From contig SLGK01000158.1 in the NCBI GenBank assembly GCA_007123775.1, positions 1 through 62,782 on the forward strand: a DNA stretch of 62,782 bases. Reading direction: 5' to 3'. The position numbers were made by a program, and so were the translations under genes. This DNA comes from Anaerolineae bacterium. GTDB taxonomy: Bacteria; Chloroflexota; Anaerolineae; Promineifilales; Promineifilaceae. A model generated the notes under the pieces. That model did not search any database, had not been told where the DNA came from, and worked only from the letters and a program-made list of their open reading frames with translations. Below are positions 18,661-27,234 of this stretch, piece by piece (the stretch's first letter is position 1; every line of letters begins with the position of its first letter).

Positions 18661-19473
18661 TTACGACAGCCCTTCATGACGGTAGGTCGGCAGTGCAGCC
18701 GCGTAATGCTTTTCGAGCTTGGCTTCGTAGTCATCATCGAGAGCAGAGGGATCATACTCCGGACTTTTCTCCACGCTTTCTTTTGTCAGAGAAACGCTCA
18801 CCTCTGCGTTTTGCCAATCGATCTTTTGAATCCAGTCGGAGGCCACTAATACCCGGCGACCCGGCAGCCAGTTGCGCGTATCCACTACCAGATAGCGAAT
18901 GCGCCAGTTACGCAGGTCAATCACAAAATCGTCTATATGACCAATTTCGCCATCGACCGCACGGATGTAGTAACCGGTTACTTCATTGGTGCTACGTAGC
19001 GAAAATGGCCCGGCTTTAGACTCCACATCGCCCAACTCTGCCAGAGCAACCTGTGCTTCGTGAGCCTGTTCTGACTCGTCTTCAACATCAGTCACCGCTT
19101 CGGGCCAGACGGCGTGTGTGCCATAAGAGATACCGTCGGCCGCATGTCCCATCCAGTAGGGCTGCCATTGGTAATAGCGGTGCAGGGCCAGCTCTTTCTC
19201 CCGCGAAACGGGTAGTTGGCTCAACACGTCCGGGCTGTTTTTGATCTGCTCGCGGGTTAGCTTAAAGTTGACTTTTTCCAGGTCCATGTTCAGGCGGTCA
19301 ATCACACCCGGCACCAGCAGCACGTGCTGGCGGGTGAACCAGTTACCCAGACCAATGACCAGGTAGCGAATCTGCCACTCCTCTTCCTGAAAGTAAAGCT
19401 CGTCGATGAAGCCGATTTCGCCATCAGTAGCTTCTAGCGTATAGTCAGATAGTTCGGTAATCGTAGCTAACAT
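18661..19473 (-). CDS. Tandem PRC-barrel domain protein
   Basis: Two PRC-barrel domains are visible. The first, near the N-terminus, has TDGEIGFIDELYFQEEEWQI and RYLVIGLGNWF; the second, from residue ~165, has VDGEIGHIDDFVIDLRNWRI and RYLVVDTRNWLPGRRVL. Each ends with an element of the SLTKESVEKSPEYD type. PRC-barrels are beta-barrels for protein or RNA contacts, known from photosystem reaction centres and RimM; tandem forms like this are common stress-related proteins of unknown role. An AAGGAG site precedes the ATG. Domain assignment is secure and function unknown. Confidence 0.82.
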   Translation of the reverse strand: MLATITELSDYTLEATDGEIGFIDELYFQEEEWQIRYLVIGLGNWFTRQHVLLVPGVIDRLNMDLEKVNFKLTREQIKNSPDVLSQLPVSREKELALHRYYQWQPYWMGHAADGISYGTHAVWPEAVTDVEDESEQAHEAQVALAELGDVESKAGPFSLRSTNEVTGYYIRAVDGEIGHIDDFVIDLRNWRIRYLVVDTRNWLPGRRVLVASDWIQKIDWQNAEVSVSLTKESVEKSPEYDPSALDDDYEAKLEKHYAAALPTYRHEGLS

Positions 19474-19516
19474 GTATTTGCTCTCCTTGTGCTAAATTTT
19501 GCTTTCATTCCGCCTG

Positions 19517-19547
19517 GACCTGCGAGGTCTGCGAGACCTCGCAGGTC
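19517..19547 (-). terminator. GACCTGCGAGGTCT perfect hairpin
   Basis: Arms 19517-19530 and 19534-19547 pair perfectly over 14 bp with a 3-nt loop. It lies between the minus-strand gene ending at 19560 and the start of the PRC-barrel gene. It resembles the hairpin at 15940-15974. Confidence 0.6.
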
Positions 19548-19559
19548 TATAACGGACGC

Positions 19560-20012
19560 TTACTGAGTTAGTTGCAAGGCTGCCTTAAGCAGCGGCGGCA
19601 GCAGCTTGCGTGATTCTGTTTCAGACTGGGTAAACGTTGGCTGACTGATAAAAAAATCGAGTCGCCCCAGTCTGGCAATTATCTGTTGAACCAACTGGTC
19701 GGGCGATTCACCTTCCCCGCTGCTTATTGGTAGCAATAGACAGCGCCGACCTGCGGCCGCTACCTGGGCCTGAATCGTCGTAATCTGGCCATCCAGGTCC
19801 ACCCCCTCAACCAGATCGGAGCGGTAAACAATGGCCACATCAGCACCCAATTGGGCGAAACGGTAGGCCAGACTGGCATTTTCTTGCGGTTGTTGACTCG
19901 CTAACAGTACGACTTTGTCTGTAAAACGGCCGTTTTTTTCAGTGTCAGTCAGTTTATTCCGCGCGGAGGTTGAACCTGTCTGCGGGGCTGTACCATTGCT
20001 CGAAAGTTTCAT
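19560..20012 (-). CDS. Truncated short-chain dehydrogenase-like protein
   Basis: From the ATG at 20012, which has an AAGGA site seven bases upstream, the protein is 150 residues long. It shows the start of a Rossmann fold: KVVLLASQQPQENASLAYRF, a second strand VAIVYRSD, then LLLPISSGEG and GRLDFFISQP. These match the first four strands of short-chain dehydrogenases, but the GxxxGxG loop is degenerate and the catalytic Tyr-x3-Lys region is absent, as the protein stops ~100 residues early. It may be a decayed SDR or a small nucleotide-binding protein. An ATG at 20093 would give 27 extra residues without family support. Confidence 0.5.
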   Translation of the reverse strand: MKLSSNGTAPQTGSTSARNKLTDTEKNGRFTDKVVLLASQQPQENASLAYRFAQLGADVAIVYRSDLVEGVDLDGQITTIQAQVAAAGRRCLLLPISSGEGESPDQLVQQIIARLGRLDFFISQPTFTQSETESRKLLPPLLKAALQLTQ

Positions 20013-20285
20013 GCGTTCATCCTTCTTAGTGTCAGAATACAATAAGTGGGCGATCTTGATTCTAAGGATAGGAAAACGGCCGTTAAATCTCAATATGCCC
20101 GGATACAGCCGTCAGGTATATAATGAGTAACAATCAATAATCCTTCGCCAACAACCGGCGTTAGTCTAAAATAGATATAAGGGTTTATCCCCATTTCCCA
20201 TTTCTGGAAACGCAGTATACTAATATAAAGAGCAACTTCGCTCCGCTAGTATAATGGTGTAACAGGAACAACAAGAGAGGCAAAA

Positions 20286-20951
20286 TTGATGATCCATGCT
20301 TTGGTTGTACATCAGGCGCACCTGATATCCAGTTTAATCACTTCCGTTTTAACAGAGGAAGATGATGTCTACGTGGTGGGCCGGGCGGCGACCGTGGCAG
20401 AAGCCCTGACCAAAATTGAGCTGAGCAACTGCAATATGATTTTGGTCGCCGCCACTCTGCCGGATGGAGGCGCGCTGGAACTGACCCGAACTGTCGCCGA
20501 GCAGTACAACAACATTAAGGTACTGGTTATTGGCCTGCCAGAATCAGAGAGTATGATTCTGGAATATGTGGCGGCCGGTGCGGCTGGCTATGTGCTACAA
20601 GACGTGCCCGTAGAGCGGCTGTTAGAAAACGTGCGGGCCGTTCACCAAGACAAAGCCATTGTCTCCCCTAGCGTTGCTGCCGCCCTGATGGACCGTATTG
20701 CTGAGTTGTCACGCATCACCAGCCAGCATCAACTAAACCCCGAAGCATATGAACTTCTGACCCCGCGTGAGCGGGAAGTGCTAGGATTGATTGGCGAAGA
20801 GCTAACCAACCAGGAAATTGCAGAGCGACTTTTCATCGAAGTGGGTACGGTTAAGAACCATGTCCACAACATCTTGAGAAAACTAGAGGTCAACAGCCGG
20901 GAGGAAGCTGCCGCTTACCTGCCGCTCGTCGAGGCAAACGAATCGAACTGA
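20286..20951 (+). CDS. NarL/LuxR-type regulator with a degenerate receiver domain
   Basis: Residues ~1-125 align with a CheY-like receiver and ~155-215 with a LuxR-type HTH (LTPREREVLGLIGEELTNQE, EVGTVKNHVHNILRKLEV). The receiver lacks its chemistry. The N-terminal acidic pair is His-Gln (VVHQAH), the phospho-acceptor position is Ala55 (MILVAATLPDG), the Thr switch is Gly83 and the conserved Lys is Gln105 (GYVLQD). It should therefore be phosphorylation-independent, perhaps ligand- or dimerisation-controlled. No histidine kinase is nearby. It is followed by an M50 protease gene on the same strand. DNA-binding function is well supported. Confidence 0.85.
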   Translation: MMIHALVVHQAHLISSLITSVLTEEDDVYVVGRAATVAEALTKIELSNCNMILVAATLPDGGALELTRTVAEQYNNIKVLVIGLPESESMILEYVAAGAAGYVLQDVPVERLLENVRAVHQDKAIVSPSVAAALMDRIAELSRITSQHQLNPEAYELLTPREREVLGLIGEELTNQEIAERLFIEVGTVKNHVHNILRKLEVNSREEAAAYLPLVEANESN

Positions 20952-21014
20952 CGACAGACGAAGGACCTAAGAGACGTGCTTCCGTTTCTGTCCCCCGTCC
21001 TTCATCTTCCGTCT
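20950..21014. repeat. Low-complexity inverted repeat (GACGAAGGAC type)
   Basis: GACGACAGACGAAGGAC at the left and GTCCTTCATCTTCCGTC at the right are mostly reverse complements, each made of 6-7 nt units. The element fills the spacer between the regulator and the protease gene. Confidence 0.45.
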
Positions 21015-21028
21015 AAATAGGAAATTGT

Positions 21029-22183
21029 ATGGGCACAGCATTCAAGTTATTCACAGTTAGCGGCATCGCCATTCGGATGCACATTACCTTTCCGCTCATC
21101 CTGATCTGGGCGGCTATTCAGTTTGGCCTCCTGGCGGGCACCGGATGGGTGGGCGCCTGGTTTGGCGTCATTGTGGTGACGCTCCTATTTGTCATTGTCA
21201 CCCTGCACGAGCTGGGCCACAGCTATGCGGCCCTGTTTTACGGCGTACCCGTCAAACAGATCGTGCTGCTGCCTATTGGTGGCGTAGCCCAGTTGAAAGA
21301 GATTCCCGAAAATCCAACCCAGGAGTTTGTGATCGCCATCGCCGGGCCGGCCGTCAACTTTGGTCTGGCCATCATCCTGGGGCTGATTGCCTGGGCGTTT
21401 AATATTGCCATTCTCAATCCCATTGACGTACTCGAAGGGCTGGAACGAATTACCTTCACCCAAATCTTCACCTACGTTTTTATTTACAACATTTTCCTGG
21501 CCCTCTTTAACTTGCTGCCCGCTTTCCCGATGGACGGTGGGCGCGTGCTGCGGGCGCTGCTGGCCACGCGGCTGGAGTATAGCCGGGCCACCTCAATTTC
21601 CGCTTCGGTTGGTCGTGGTATGGCCTGGCTGCTCGGACTTTGGGGCTTTTTGGGTGGCGGCTTTTTCCTCATTATCATCGCCTTCTTCATCTACATAGGG
21701 GCCAGTCAGGAGGAGGCGCAGGTCAAAACACGCTCGCTGCTGCGGGGCTATACGGTGGCCGATGCTTATTCCCGCCAGGCGCGGACGTTGCCCCCGGAAA
21801 GCACGCTGGGAGATGCCATTCAGCTCACGTTGACCAGTTTACAGGCCTGCTTCCCCGTTTGTGATGGGCAGCGGCTGGTCGGCATGTTAACCTACCCCCG
21901 ACTGGTCGAATCGCTGAACAAATATGACGTCAATACGCCTATCGCCGACGTCATGCTCCGGGATGTAGAGGCCGTTGCCCCCGATGATGATTTGTTTGCG
22001 GTACAGGCTAAGCTCCAAACAAGTCAGTTGGATACGCTGCCGGTGATGGATAACGGCCGTTTCTTAGGGATCATCACTAGCCGGGACATTAACGAAATCT
22101 ATCGGCTGCTTTCTATCGATCCCGACATCATCACGATGCGCCGCAGAAATTGGGACGCCGACAACCGTTTCGACGCCTTCTGA
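21029..22183 (+). CDS. Site-2 protease family (M50) zinc metalloprotease with CBS domains
   Basis: The membrane part has several hydrophobic helices, the zinc motif HELGH (residues 60-64) and the second ligand motif NLLPAFPMDGGRVLRALL. After the membrane region come two CBS repeats (residues ~245-375; YTVADAYSRQARTLPPEST and VMLRDVEAVAPDDDLFAVQ). This is the S2P/Rip-like subclass with a nucleotide-sensing CBS module. Such proteases cut membrane-bound anti-sigma factors or other transmembrane substrates. The upstream gene is a receiver-less regulator, but no substrate is evident. Its last 85 bp overlap the 3' end of the convergent aminotransferase gene. Confidence 0.88.
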   Translation: MGTAFKLFTVSGIAIRMHITFPLILIWAAIQFGLLAGTGWVGAWFGVIVVTLLFVIVTLHELGHSYAALFYGVPVKQIVLLPIGGVAQLKEIPENPTQEFVIAIAGPAVNFGLAIILGLIAWAFNIAILNPIDVLEGLERITFTQIFTYVFIYNIFLALFNLLPAFPMDGGRVLRALLATRLEYSRATSISASVGRGMAWLLGLWGFLGGGFFLIIIAFFIYIGASQEEAQVKTRSLLRGYTVADAYSRQARTLPPESTLGDAIQLTLTSLQACFPVCDGQRLVGMLTYPRLVESLNKYDVNTPIADVMLRDVEAVAPDDDLFAVQAKLQTSQLDTLPVMDNGRFLGIITSRDINEIYRLLSIDPDIITMRRRNWDADNRFDAF

Positions 22184-23307
22184 AGCAGCCCCATGCTTTT
22201 GCAAAAGGCAAACCGGGCCAGCCCGGCCCCATCGGCCGGGTTGTGGTAAAACGCACTGGGGGGAATGGCGGCCACGCCCGCCTCTTTGGTTAGCCGGTGG
22301 CAGAAGTCCACGTCATCGGCTACGGCCAGCTCGCTAATATCGACCATCACAAAATAGCCCCCCTGAGGCAGGATGGGTGTCAGCCCCGTTTCCTGTAAAA
22401 TCGTCACCAGGTAGTCGCGCCGGGCCTGAAAACGAGCCGCCAGATCGTGGTAGTAGCTGTTGGTTGCGGCCGTTTCCAGGGCCACGGCGGCCGCTTCCTG
22501 CATGGGGTGGACAATGGCGAAGGTCATGTACTGGTGCATCCGGTAAGCGGCCTGGACCAGATCGGGCCGGGCGATAATCCAGCCCACCTTCCAGCCCGTA
22601 ACGCTGAACGTCTTGCCCAGGCTGGAAATGGTGACGGTGCGGTCAGCCATGCCAGGTAGGGTGGCCAGCAGGTGGTGGGCACGGCCGTCGAAGATAATAT
22701 GCTCATACACCTCGTCGGTCATGGCCAGCACGTCGTGGCGCTGGCACAGATCGGCAATCAGGGCCAATTCAGCCTGCGTGTACACCTTGCCGGTGGGGTT
22801 ATGAGGGGTGTTGACGATGATCAGCCGGGTGCGCTCGTTGAACAGGGCGGCCAGCTCGTCGGCGTCAATAGCCCAATCTGGCGGGCGCAGGGTGTAGAAG
22901 CGGGGGACGCCGCCGGCCAGGCGGACGGCGGGCACGTAGGCGTCGTAAAACGGCTCGAAGATGATCACCTCATCGCCGGGATTGACCAATCCCAAAATGG
23001 TAGCAAAGAGGGCCTCGGTGGCCCCGTGGGTGATGAGAATTTCGCTATCGGGATCGGCCGTATACCCATACTGTTCGACCATTTTTTGGGCAATGGCCTG
23101 ACGCAAACGGAAACGGCCGTTGCTGGGCGCGTACTGGTTCAGATCGGCATCAATGGCCGCTTTGGCTGCCTCCTTCAAAAAGTCCGGCGCGGCAAAGTCG
23201 GGGAAGCCCTGCCCCAAATTCACGGCGTCGTGGGCATTGGCCAACGCCGTCATCTCAGCAAAAATCGACGTGCCAATCTGCTGTACTCGTTGGGCCATTC
23301 GGGTCAT
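22099..23307 (-). CDS. PLP-dependent class I/II aminotransferase (glutamine/methionine transaminase-like)
   Basis: The protein has the fold-type I aminotransferase signatures: DAVNLGQGFPDF, the aromatic-pocket helix after ITHGATEALF, IIVNTPHNPTGKVY, MTDEVYEHIIFD and SSLGKTFSVTGWKVGW with the PLP lysine. The sequence style matches the YbdL and kynurenine/glutamine transaminase branch, which transaminates keto-methylthiobutyrate or aromatic keto acids. The gene is divergent from an omega-amidase, the usual partner of glutamine transaminase. The C-terminal ~28 codons overlap the end of the convergent protease gene, so the tail may be slightly extended. A GGAG site precedes the ATG. Confidence 0.87.
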   Translation of the reverse strand: MTRMAQRVQQIGTSIFAEMTALANAHDAVNLGQGFPDFAAPDFLKEAAKAAIDADLNQYAPSNGRFRLRQAIAQKMVEQYGYTADPDSEILITHGATEALFATILGLVNPGDEVIIFEPFYDAYVPAVRLAGGVPRFYTLRPPDWAIDADELAALFNERTRLIIVNTPHNPTGKVYTQAELALIADLCQRHDVLAMTDEVYEHIIFDGRAHHLLATLPGMADRTVTISSLGKTFSVTGWKVGWIIARPDLVQAAYRMHQYMTFAIVHPMQEAAAVALETAATNSYYHDLAARFQARRDYLVTILQETGLTPILPQGGYFVMVDISELAVADDVDFCHRLTKEAGVAAIPPSAFYHNPADGAGLARFAFCKSMGLLQKASKRLSASQFLRRIVMMSGSIESSR

Positions 23308-23317
23308 GGGTGTCTCC

Positions 23318-23518
23318 GTAGTGCGTATTGCGTGTTACGTATTGCGTGGTTCGTAGTGCATAGTCGTTTTAGCTATAATTGCCTCATAATTCTACCACAA
23401 ACCAGCATGGAGCTAGAGCTAGAGCTAGAGGAAAAACTACCTTAACGAAAACGCACGCTATACTCTACACTCTACACTCTACACTCTACACTCTAGCTCT
23501 ACACTCTGCACTCTAGCT
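23318..23518. repeat. Three short tandem repeat tracts in the aminotransferase/omega-amidase spacer
   Basis: Positions 23318-23363 hold GTGCGTATT/GCGTGTT-like units. Positions 23409-23430 hold three to four GAGCTA hexamers. Positions 23462-23518 hold about eight heptamers near ACTCTAC, some changed to ACTCTAG. GAGCTAGAG in the second tract is complementary to CTCTAGCTC in the third. The divergent promoters must lie within or between these repeats. Confidence 0.7.
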
Positions 23519-23529
23519 CAGGAGACACA

Positions 23530-24318
23530 ATGAAACTAACAATCGGTCTGGCGCAAATGGATGTGCTATTGGGGCAGCCGGAAGCAAATCTGGCGACGGT
23601 GCGCCAACTGGCGGCGGAGGCAGCGGCCAACGGGGTGGAGTGGCTGGTCTTGCCGGAACTGTGGTCAACCGGCTACGACCTGGAGCGGGCCGACACATAC
23701 GCCACGCCCATTGACAGCGGTATCTTTGCCGCAGTGGGGCAGTTGGCACAGCAGCATGGCCTCTATATTCTCGGCTCCTGCCTGGCGCGGCTGCCGGGGA
23801 ATGGCGTGGGCAATACGGCCGTTCTGCACACCCCTGCCGGCGACATCCTGGGCCAATACAGCAAAATCCACCTCTTCCAACTGATGGACGAACACCATTA
23901 CCTAACGGCCGGCGAGTCCCTGACGGTAATCGAGTGGCCCTGGGGCAAGATGGGGCTGACTATCTGCTACGATTTGCGCTTCCCCGAACAGTTCCGCGCC
24001 TACGCTCTGGTGGGGGCCAACTTGATTGTGGTCCCGGCCGAGTGGCCCCAGCCCCGGCTGGCCCACTGGCGCACCCTGCTGCGGGCACGGGCCATTGAGA
24101 ACCAACTGTACATTGTGGCCTGTAACCGGGTCGGCACCTCCAAAGAGACCACCTTTTTTGGCCATTCGACGATTATTGATCCTTGGGGAGAAACGGTGCT
24201 TGAGGCGGGCGAAACGGCCGAACTGCTCACCGCTACCATTGACCTGGACCTGGTAACTGAGGTGCGAAATAGAATACCCGTTTTTGCGGATAGACGGCCG
24301 TTGCTTTACACCGTTTGA
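23530..24318 (+). CDS. Omega-amidase (Nit2/YafV-like carbon-nitrogen hydrolase)
   Basis: The nitrilase-superfamily triad is visible: Glu in LPELWSTGYD, Lys in YSKIHLF and Cys in LTICYDLRFPEQFR. The 262-residue length and motif context fit omega-amidase (Nit2/YafV). That enzyme hydrolyses alpha-ketoglutaramate, the product of glutamine transaminases, to 2-oxoglutarate and ammonia, pulling transamination forward. It is divergent from a glutamine-transaminase-like gene, so together they probably form a methionine-salvage or transamination-repair pair. A GGAG site seven bases before the ATG supports the start. Confidence 0.87.
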   Translation: MKLTIGLAQMDVLLGQPEANLATVRQLAAEAAANGVEWLVLPELWSTGYDLERADTYATPIDSGIFAAVGQLAQQHGLYILGSCLARLPGNGVGNTAVLHTPAGDILGQYSKIHLFQLMDEHHYLTAGESLTVIEWPWGKMGLTICYDLRFPEQFRAYALVGANLIVVPAEWPQPRLAHWRTLLRARAIENQLYIVACNRVGTSKETTFFGHSTIIDPWGETVLEAGETAELLTATIDLDLVTEVRNRIPVFADRRPLLYTV

Positions 24319-24371
24319 ACAATCTCATAGACTGTACTGACGCGGCGCGATACCAGCCTGCAAACGTAGCT

Positions 24372-24893
24372 TCAGACCGGTTCTGCACCATCGCCTGCCA
24401 GAAACCGGTGAACACGAACCTGGATTGACTCAATCTCGGCGCGGGAATCAGCGGAACCGCTCTCGTAACAAACATCATCGCTCATGATGACCCGAAGGTG
24501 GTATGACGGTGCGCTGTCGCTCCATTCACGAACGCCGACCTCAACCGCCTGTACAGCCGACAACGGCCGTGCTTGCGTAGTTCGCCTGACAACGGGCGCC
24601 GACGCCGAGTAGTTAACCGTCTTGGCAGATCTGTCAAAGACGATCTCTGAGTTGAGACCGGCCACGGCAGCAAAGAAGAGAAACAGACTGAGGGCGGTTG
24701 CACCCGCCGCGATGAATGCCGCCAGGAAGAAAAAGGGGTGCAGATAATAGTGCCACTCGATTTTGATGAGAAGTTCATAGGGTGCGATTAGCGGGAAAAA
24801 GCCAAGCGCGGCAAACAAAATGCGCATTCCGACGCGCATTGGGGAGCGAATCTCCAGACGATCGGGGTGTTCAACCAGTTCAATATCCGACAT
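24372..24893 (-). CDS. Uncharacterised protein with two membrane helices
   Basis: The product has two hydrophobic segments (ILFAALGFFPLIAPYELLI and a second one ending SLFLFFAAVAGL) separated by a short loop, then a soluble beta-rich domain of ~90 residues (EIVFDRSAKTVNY, YHLRVIMSDD). This resembles small bacterial PH-like membrane proteins, but I recognise no family. The start at 24893 (MSDIELVEHP) is chosen because the earlier ATG at 24938 adds a Cys/Arg-rich stretch with no homologous look; neither has a clear ribosome-binding site. It is the last of four unrecognised minus-strand genes. Confidence 0.5.
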   Translation of the reverse strand: MSDIELVEHPDRLEIRSPMRVGMRILFAALGFFPLIAPYELLIKIEWHYYLHPFFFLAAFIAAGATALSLFLFFAAVAGLNSEIVFDRSAKTVNYSASAPVVRRTTQARPLSAVQAVEVGVREWSDSAPSYHLRVIMSDDVCYESGSADSRAEIESIQVRVHRFLAGDGAEPV

Positions 24894-25139
24894 TAAGATT
24901 AACTCGCGGTTGCAACGCCCTGTTTTGAAGCACATCAACTCGCAGCTACCAGCGACCTTTATGAAGCCTCCTTAAATTCCGGGCGCTAACCAATCCCAGC
25001 AGGGTTAACCGGCAGGAAAAGATTATGAACCCGCTGCGCCATTGGGCTACGCTCGTCAATTCCCAACCAGTTTTTTCCCACAGTGCTTCTCACTTTGTAA
25101 ACGGTCCGCTGTTCGCGATTGGTGCGTTGAAATCATTCG

Positions 25140-25787
25140 TTAGCCAAAAAAGCGGCGTAGCTGGTCGATAAAGCCGGGTTGCAACTGCCGCTTTAGTTCC
25201 TGGGTTAAAGTAAAGTCAGGCGCTATTCGCTTAAGCTGACTGTAATAGATTGCGGCAACTTCTGGCTGCCCTGCCTTGACAAAGTAAAGCCCTACAAGTC
25301 CCAGAAAATTGCGTACTTCGGCTATACGGAATTCCTCCTGGTCGGGATATAGGAGCCTGAGGTCAAATGTGTGGTCAAATATCTCCGCTATCTTTGCGGA
25401 TGCGCCTTCCTGCAAGCATAAATTGGCGTAGGCCAGGCGAGCGGGCAGATAGTCAGGGTTGTTTTGATAGTTCTTCCGAACAACGTCGTTGGCTTTTTCC
25501 GGTAGACCGGCCCAATGATAGGCTGACTGCAAGTAATTGTACAGAAATACGCTGTCTGGATATTGCTCAATAAGAGCGAGTAATTGGGGAATCGCGTCGT
25601 CCGGTTGAAGGGGCAGGGTTCGCTGAATCTCGGCCAGTGCAGCCTGTAGCGGCTGGGGTAGTGGTGCCAATGTTTCAGCCGTCGTTTCGGCCGTCGTTTT
25701 GTATTCAAGCGGAAATACGACGGTAATTCTGTTTTCTTTCTGTTGAGACAGATTATGTTCGGCCACTGTCCTGTCCACATAGATCAT
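25140..25787 (-). CDS. TPR-like repeat protein
   Basis: This 215-residue protein is mostly paired helices. PDDAIPQLLALIEQYPDSVF, LYNYLQSAYHWAGLPEKAND and LPARLAYANLCLQEGASAK match the TPR pattern, with G and A at turn positions. A short segment near the N-terminus is Thr/Pro-rich. TPRs mediate protein contacts, and no catalytic motif is seen. It starts 16 bp after the preceding gene's stop, with the palindrome AACGGCCGTT inside the gap, so the two genes are likely co-transcribed. The stop codon is part of a GCTAAC sequence that is mirrored 150 bp downstream. Confidence 0.55.
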   Translation of the reverse strand: MIYVDRTVAEHNLSQQKENRITVVFPLEYKTTAETTAETLAPLPQPLQAALAEIQRTLPLQPDDAIPQLLALIEQYPDSVFLYNYLQSAYHWAGLPEKANDVVRKNYQNNPDYLPARLAYANLCLQEGASAKIAEIFDHTFDLRLLYPDQEEFRIAEVRNFLGLVGLYFVKAGQPEVAAIYYSQLKRIAPDFTLTQELKRQLQPGFIDQLRRFFG

Positions 25788-25803
25788 ATAAAACGGCCGT
25801 TTG

Positions 25804-26202
25804 TCAACTGAACCGCATTTTCTGCTCGATAACCATCACATAGTCAAATACCGCCCCAACAGATCGCCATTCTGCTGGCACGTTACCCCACCAACTGAAT
25901 CTAACGTGACTCATCCCACCTTGGATAATGAGTTCGCTTACCATTCCGTCCTTTCCAACTTCTCCTTGCCATGGGGTTACAATCTCAACCTGTTTTAATA
26001 GCTGCCATAAGCTATCTGCTTCCTCACGAGACAACCAGTATGGGGGGAGGTCCTGAATTTCAACTGTGAAGCGACTTGGTTGCTTCTCTTTTACAACAAC
26101 TTGAGTTGTTAATCCATCTTGTGGTTGTCGTCGAGAATCGTGGAAGGTATACGAACTATTGAATAATTCGATGACAACGGAACTCAAACTCATGAAGGGC
26201 AT
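25804..26202 (-). CDS. Uncharacterised protein in an accessory block
   Basis: The start at 26202 (MPFMSLSSVV) is favoured by an AGGGGG site four bases upstream; an earlier TTG at 26223 is possible. The ~132 residues alternate short strands and helices: TQVVVKEKQPSRFTVEIQDL, WLSREEADSLWQLLKQVEI and SELIIQGGMSHVRFSWWGN. No family or catalytic motif is recognised. The gene lies in a ~1.8-kb stretch (25803-27630) without the AACGGCCGTT element common elsewhere, which suggests recent acquisition. Confidence 0.5.
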   Translation of the reverse strand: MPFMSLSSVVIELFNSSYTFHDSRRQPQDGLTTQVVVKEKQPSRFTVEIQDLPPYWLSREEADSLWQLLKQVEIVTPWQGEVGKDGMVSELIIQGGMSHVRFSWWGNVPAEWRSVGAVFDYVMVIEQKMRFS

Positions 26203-26286
26203 GTTTCCCCCTGAAATCTTCAAGAAGACAAAATAGCTGTTTACTCAAAGCCAACTTTCATCAGATAAATGTCGAAGTGTGATTCC

Positions 26287-26346
26287 GACTAACGGTGGAG
26301 TGCAGGCACGCAGCGGAGTAACGTTGCCTACAACCTGACGTCAGGC
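26287..26346 (-). repeat. attC-like folded element after an unrecognised gene
   Basis: On the minus strand CTGACG (26339-26344, overlapping the TGA stop) can pair with CGTTAG (26289-26294). Inside, GTAGGC (26326-26331) pairs with GCCTGC (26302-26307), and ACG with CGT across one bulged A. Two stem boxes with an extruded base and a short loop over ~57 nt recall integron attC sites. Core sequences deviate from consensus and no integrase is in view. Confidence 0.35.
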
Positions 26347-27234
26347 GCACGGCTTTGGTAGTTCCATTCTCAAAAGCTCGGGCGATCGATACAGGGCATA
26401 ATTCATTTGCAGATCGACTAACTCTCGGTGCATTTCCGCGTTCAAATCATTGAACACATTCCAACCTTTCAAATATTTCATCACCTGTTCACGCAATGCG
26501 AGTAGTTCAATGCGGCCTTCCCGATAGAGCCGAAGCGATTTCTGGTAATCAAGCTCCTCGTCCCACAGCCTCATATCTTCACTATTAAGCTCGCTTATGC
26601 TTCCCGCTTCTTGTTTGCGTTGGTAGAACTCTGCGTGACTTGTAAACCACTTCAACCAGGACTGGGCAATATCTATATCCAGAAATCCTCGCTCGACCAA
26701 GCTCCGCAAAGCCAATGACCTTTCGGCGATTTCTGTATCGGCCACAAGCGTCTGCCACTCAACAGCCTGCTCAATTGTCTGAGCTGTAATCTCGACCTCT
26801 TCGCCAGCGGTCCATTCAATCAACAGGCGAGCTAGCGCTTCTTGTTGCACCGTGTCGCCCTTAAGAATCCCCATCTGCGCCAGAGCGTCGGCAATCAAAG
26901 GAAGGGAACGGGCAGTCAGTAAATGATAAAGTTCCTTACTGATATCGGGGCGCCTTACGCCTGCCCATAGCGAACAAATATGCCCATACAACCGCCAGGC
27001 TCGAGGGGGGACAATCCAAACAACGCCCTGTTGGAGCGCGGTCAGAAATCCTTGTAGCTCGTTAAAGAGGGTCGTTAAAGCATTGGCCAATGCCCACGAA
27101 AGAACCCCTTCCTCCCGCAAACGTTCAATCTCCGACAACGCAGCCTCTAGTTGTCCTGGCGGGACTGGTTCCCCGCTCTGGCAGAAAGATTGCCAACATG
27201 ACGTAATCTCAAACCATTTACCTGCTGATTTCAT
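26341..27234 (-). CDS. Uncharacterised alpha-helical protein
   Basis: This 297-residue protein is predicted almost entirely helical, with many Leu, Glu and Trp residues (LEAALSEIERLREEGVLSWA, LFNELQGFLTALQQ, VEWQTLVADTEIAERSLALR). It lacks a signal peptide, membrane helices or known catalytic motifs. A good sigma-70-type promoter lies ~200 bp upstream, so this is probably the first gene of the block that continues down to 24372. The stop codon is embedded in an attC-like inverted repeat. I do not recognise the family. Confidence 0.5.
   Translation of the reverse strand: MKSAGKWFEITSCWQSFCQSGEPVPPGQLEAALSEIERLREEGVLSWALANALTTLFNELQGFLTALQQGVVWIVPPRAWRLYGHICSLWAGVRRPDISKELYHLLTARSLPLIADALAQMGILKGDTVQQEALARLLIEWTAGEEVEITAQTIEQAVEWQTLVADTEIAERSLALRSLVERGFLDIDIAQSWLKWFTSHAEFYQRKQEAGSISELNSEDMRLWDEELDYQKSLRLYREGRIELLALREQVMKYLKGWNVFNDLNAEMHRELVDLQMNYALYRSPELLRMELPKPCA

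Noticed and set aside
22672..23445. 257-codon open frame on the plus strand
   Set aside because: It is antisense to the aminotransferase, lacks a ribosome-binding site and has no family signature.
23409..23518. CRISPR-like array
   Set aside because: Units are only 6-7 bp without spacers, so it is a microsatellite-type tandem repeat.
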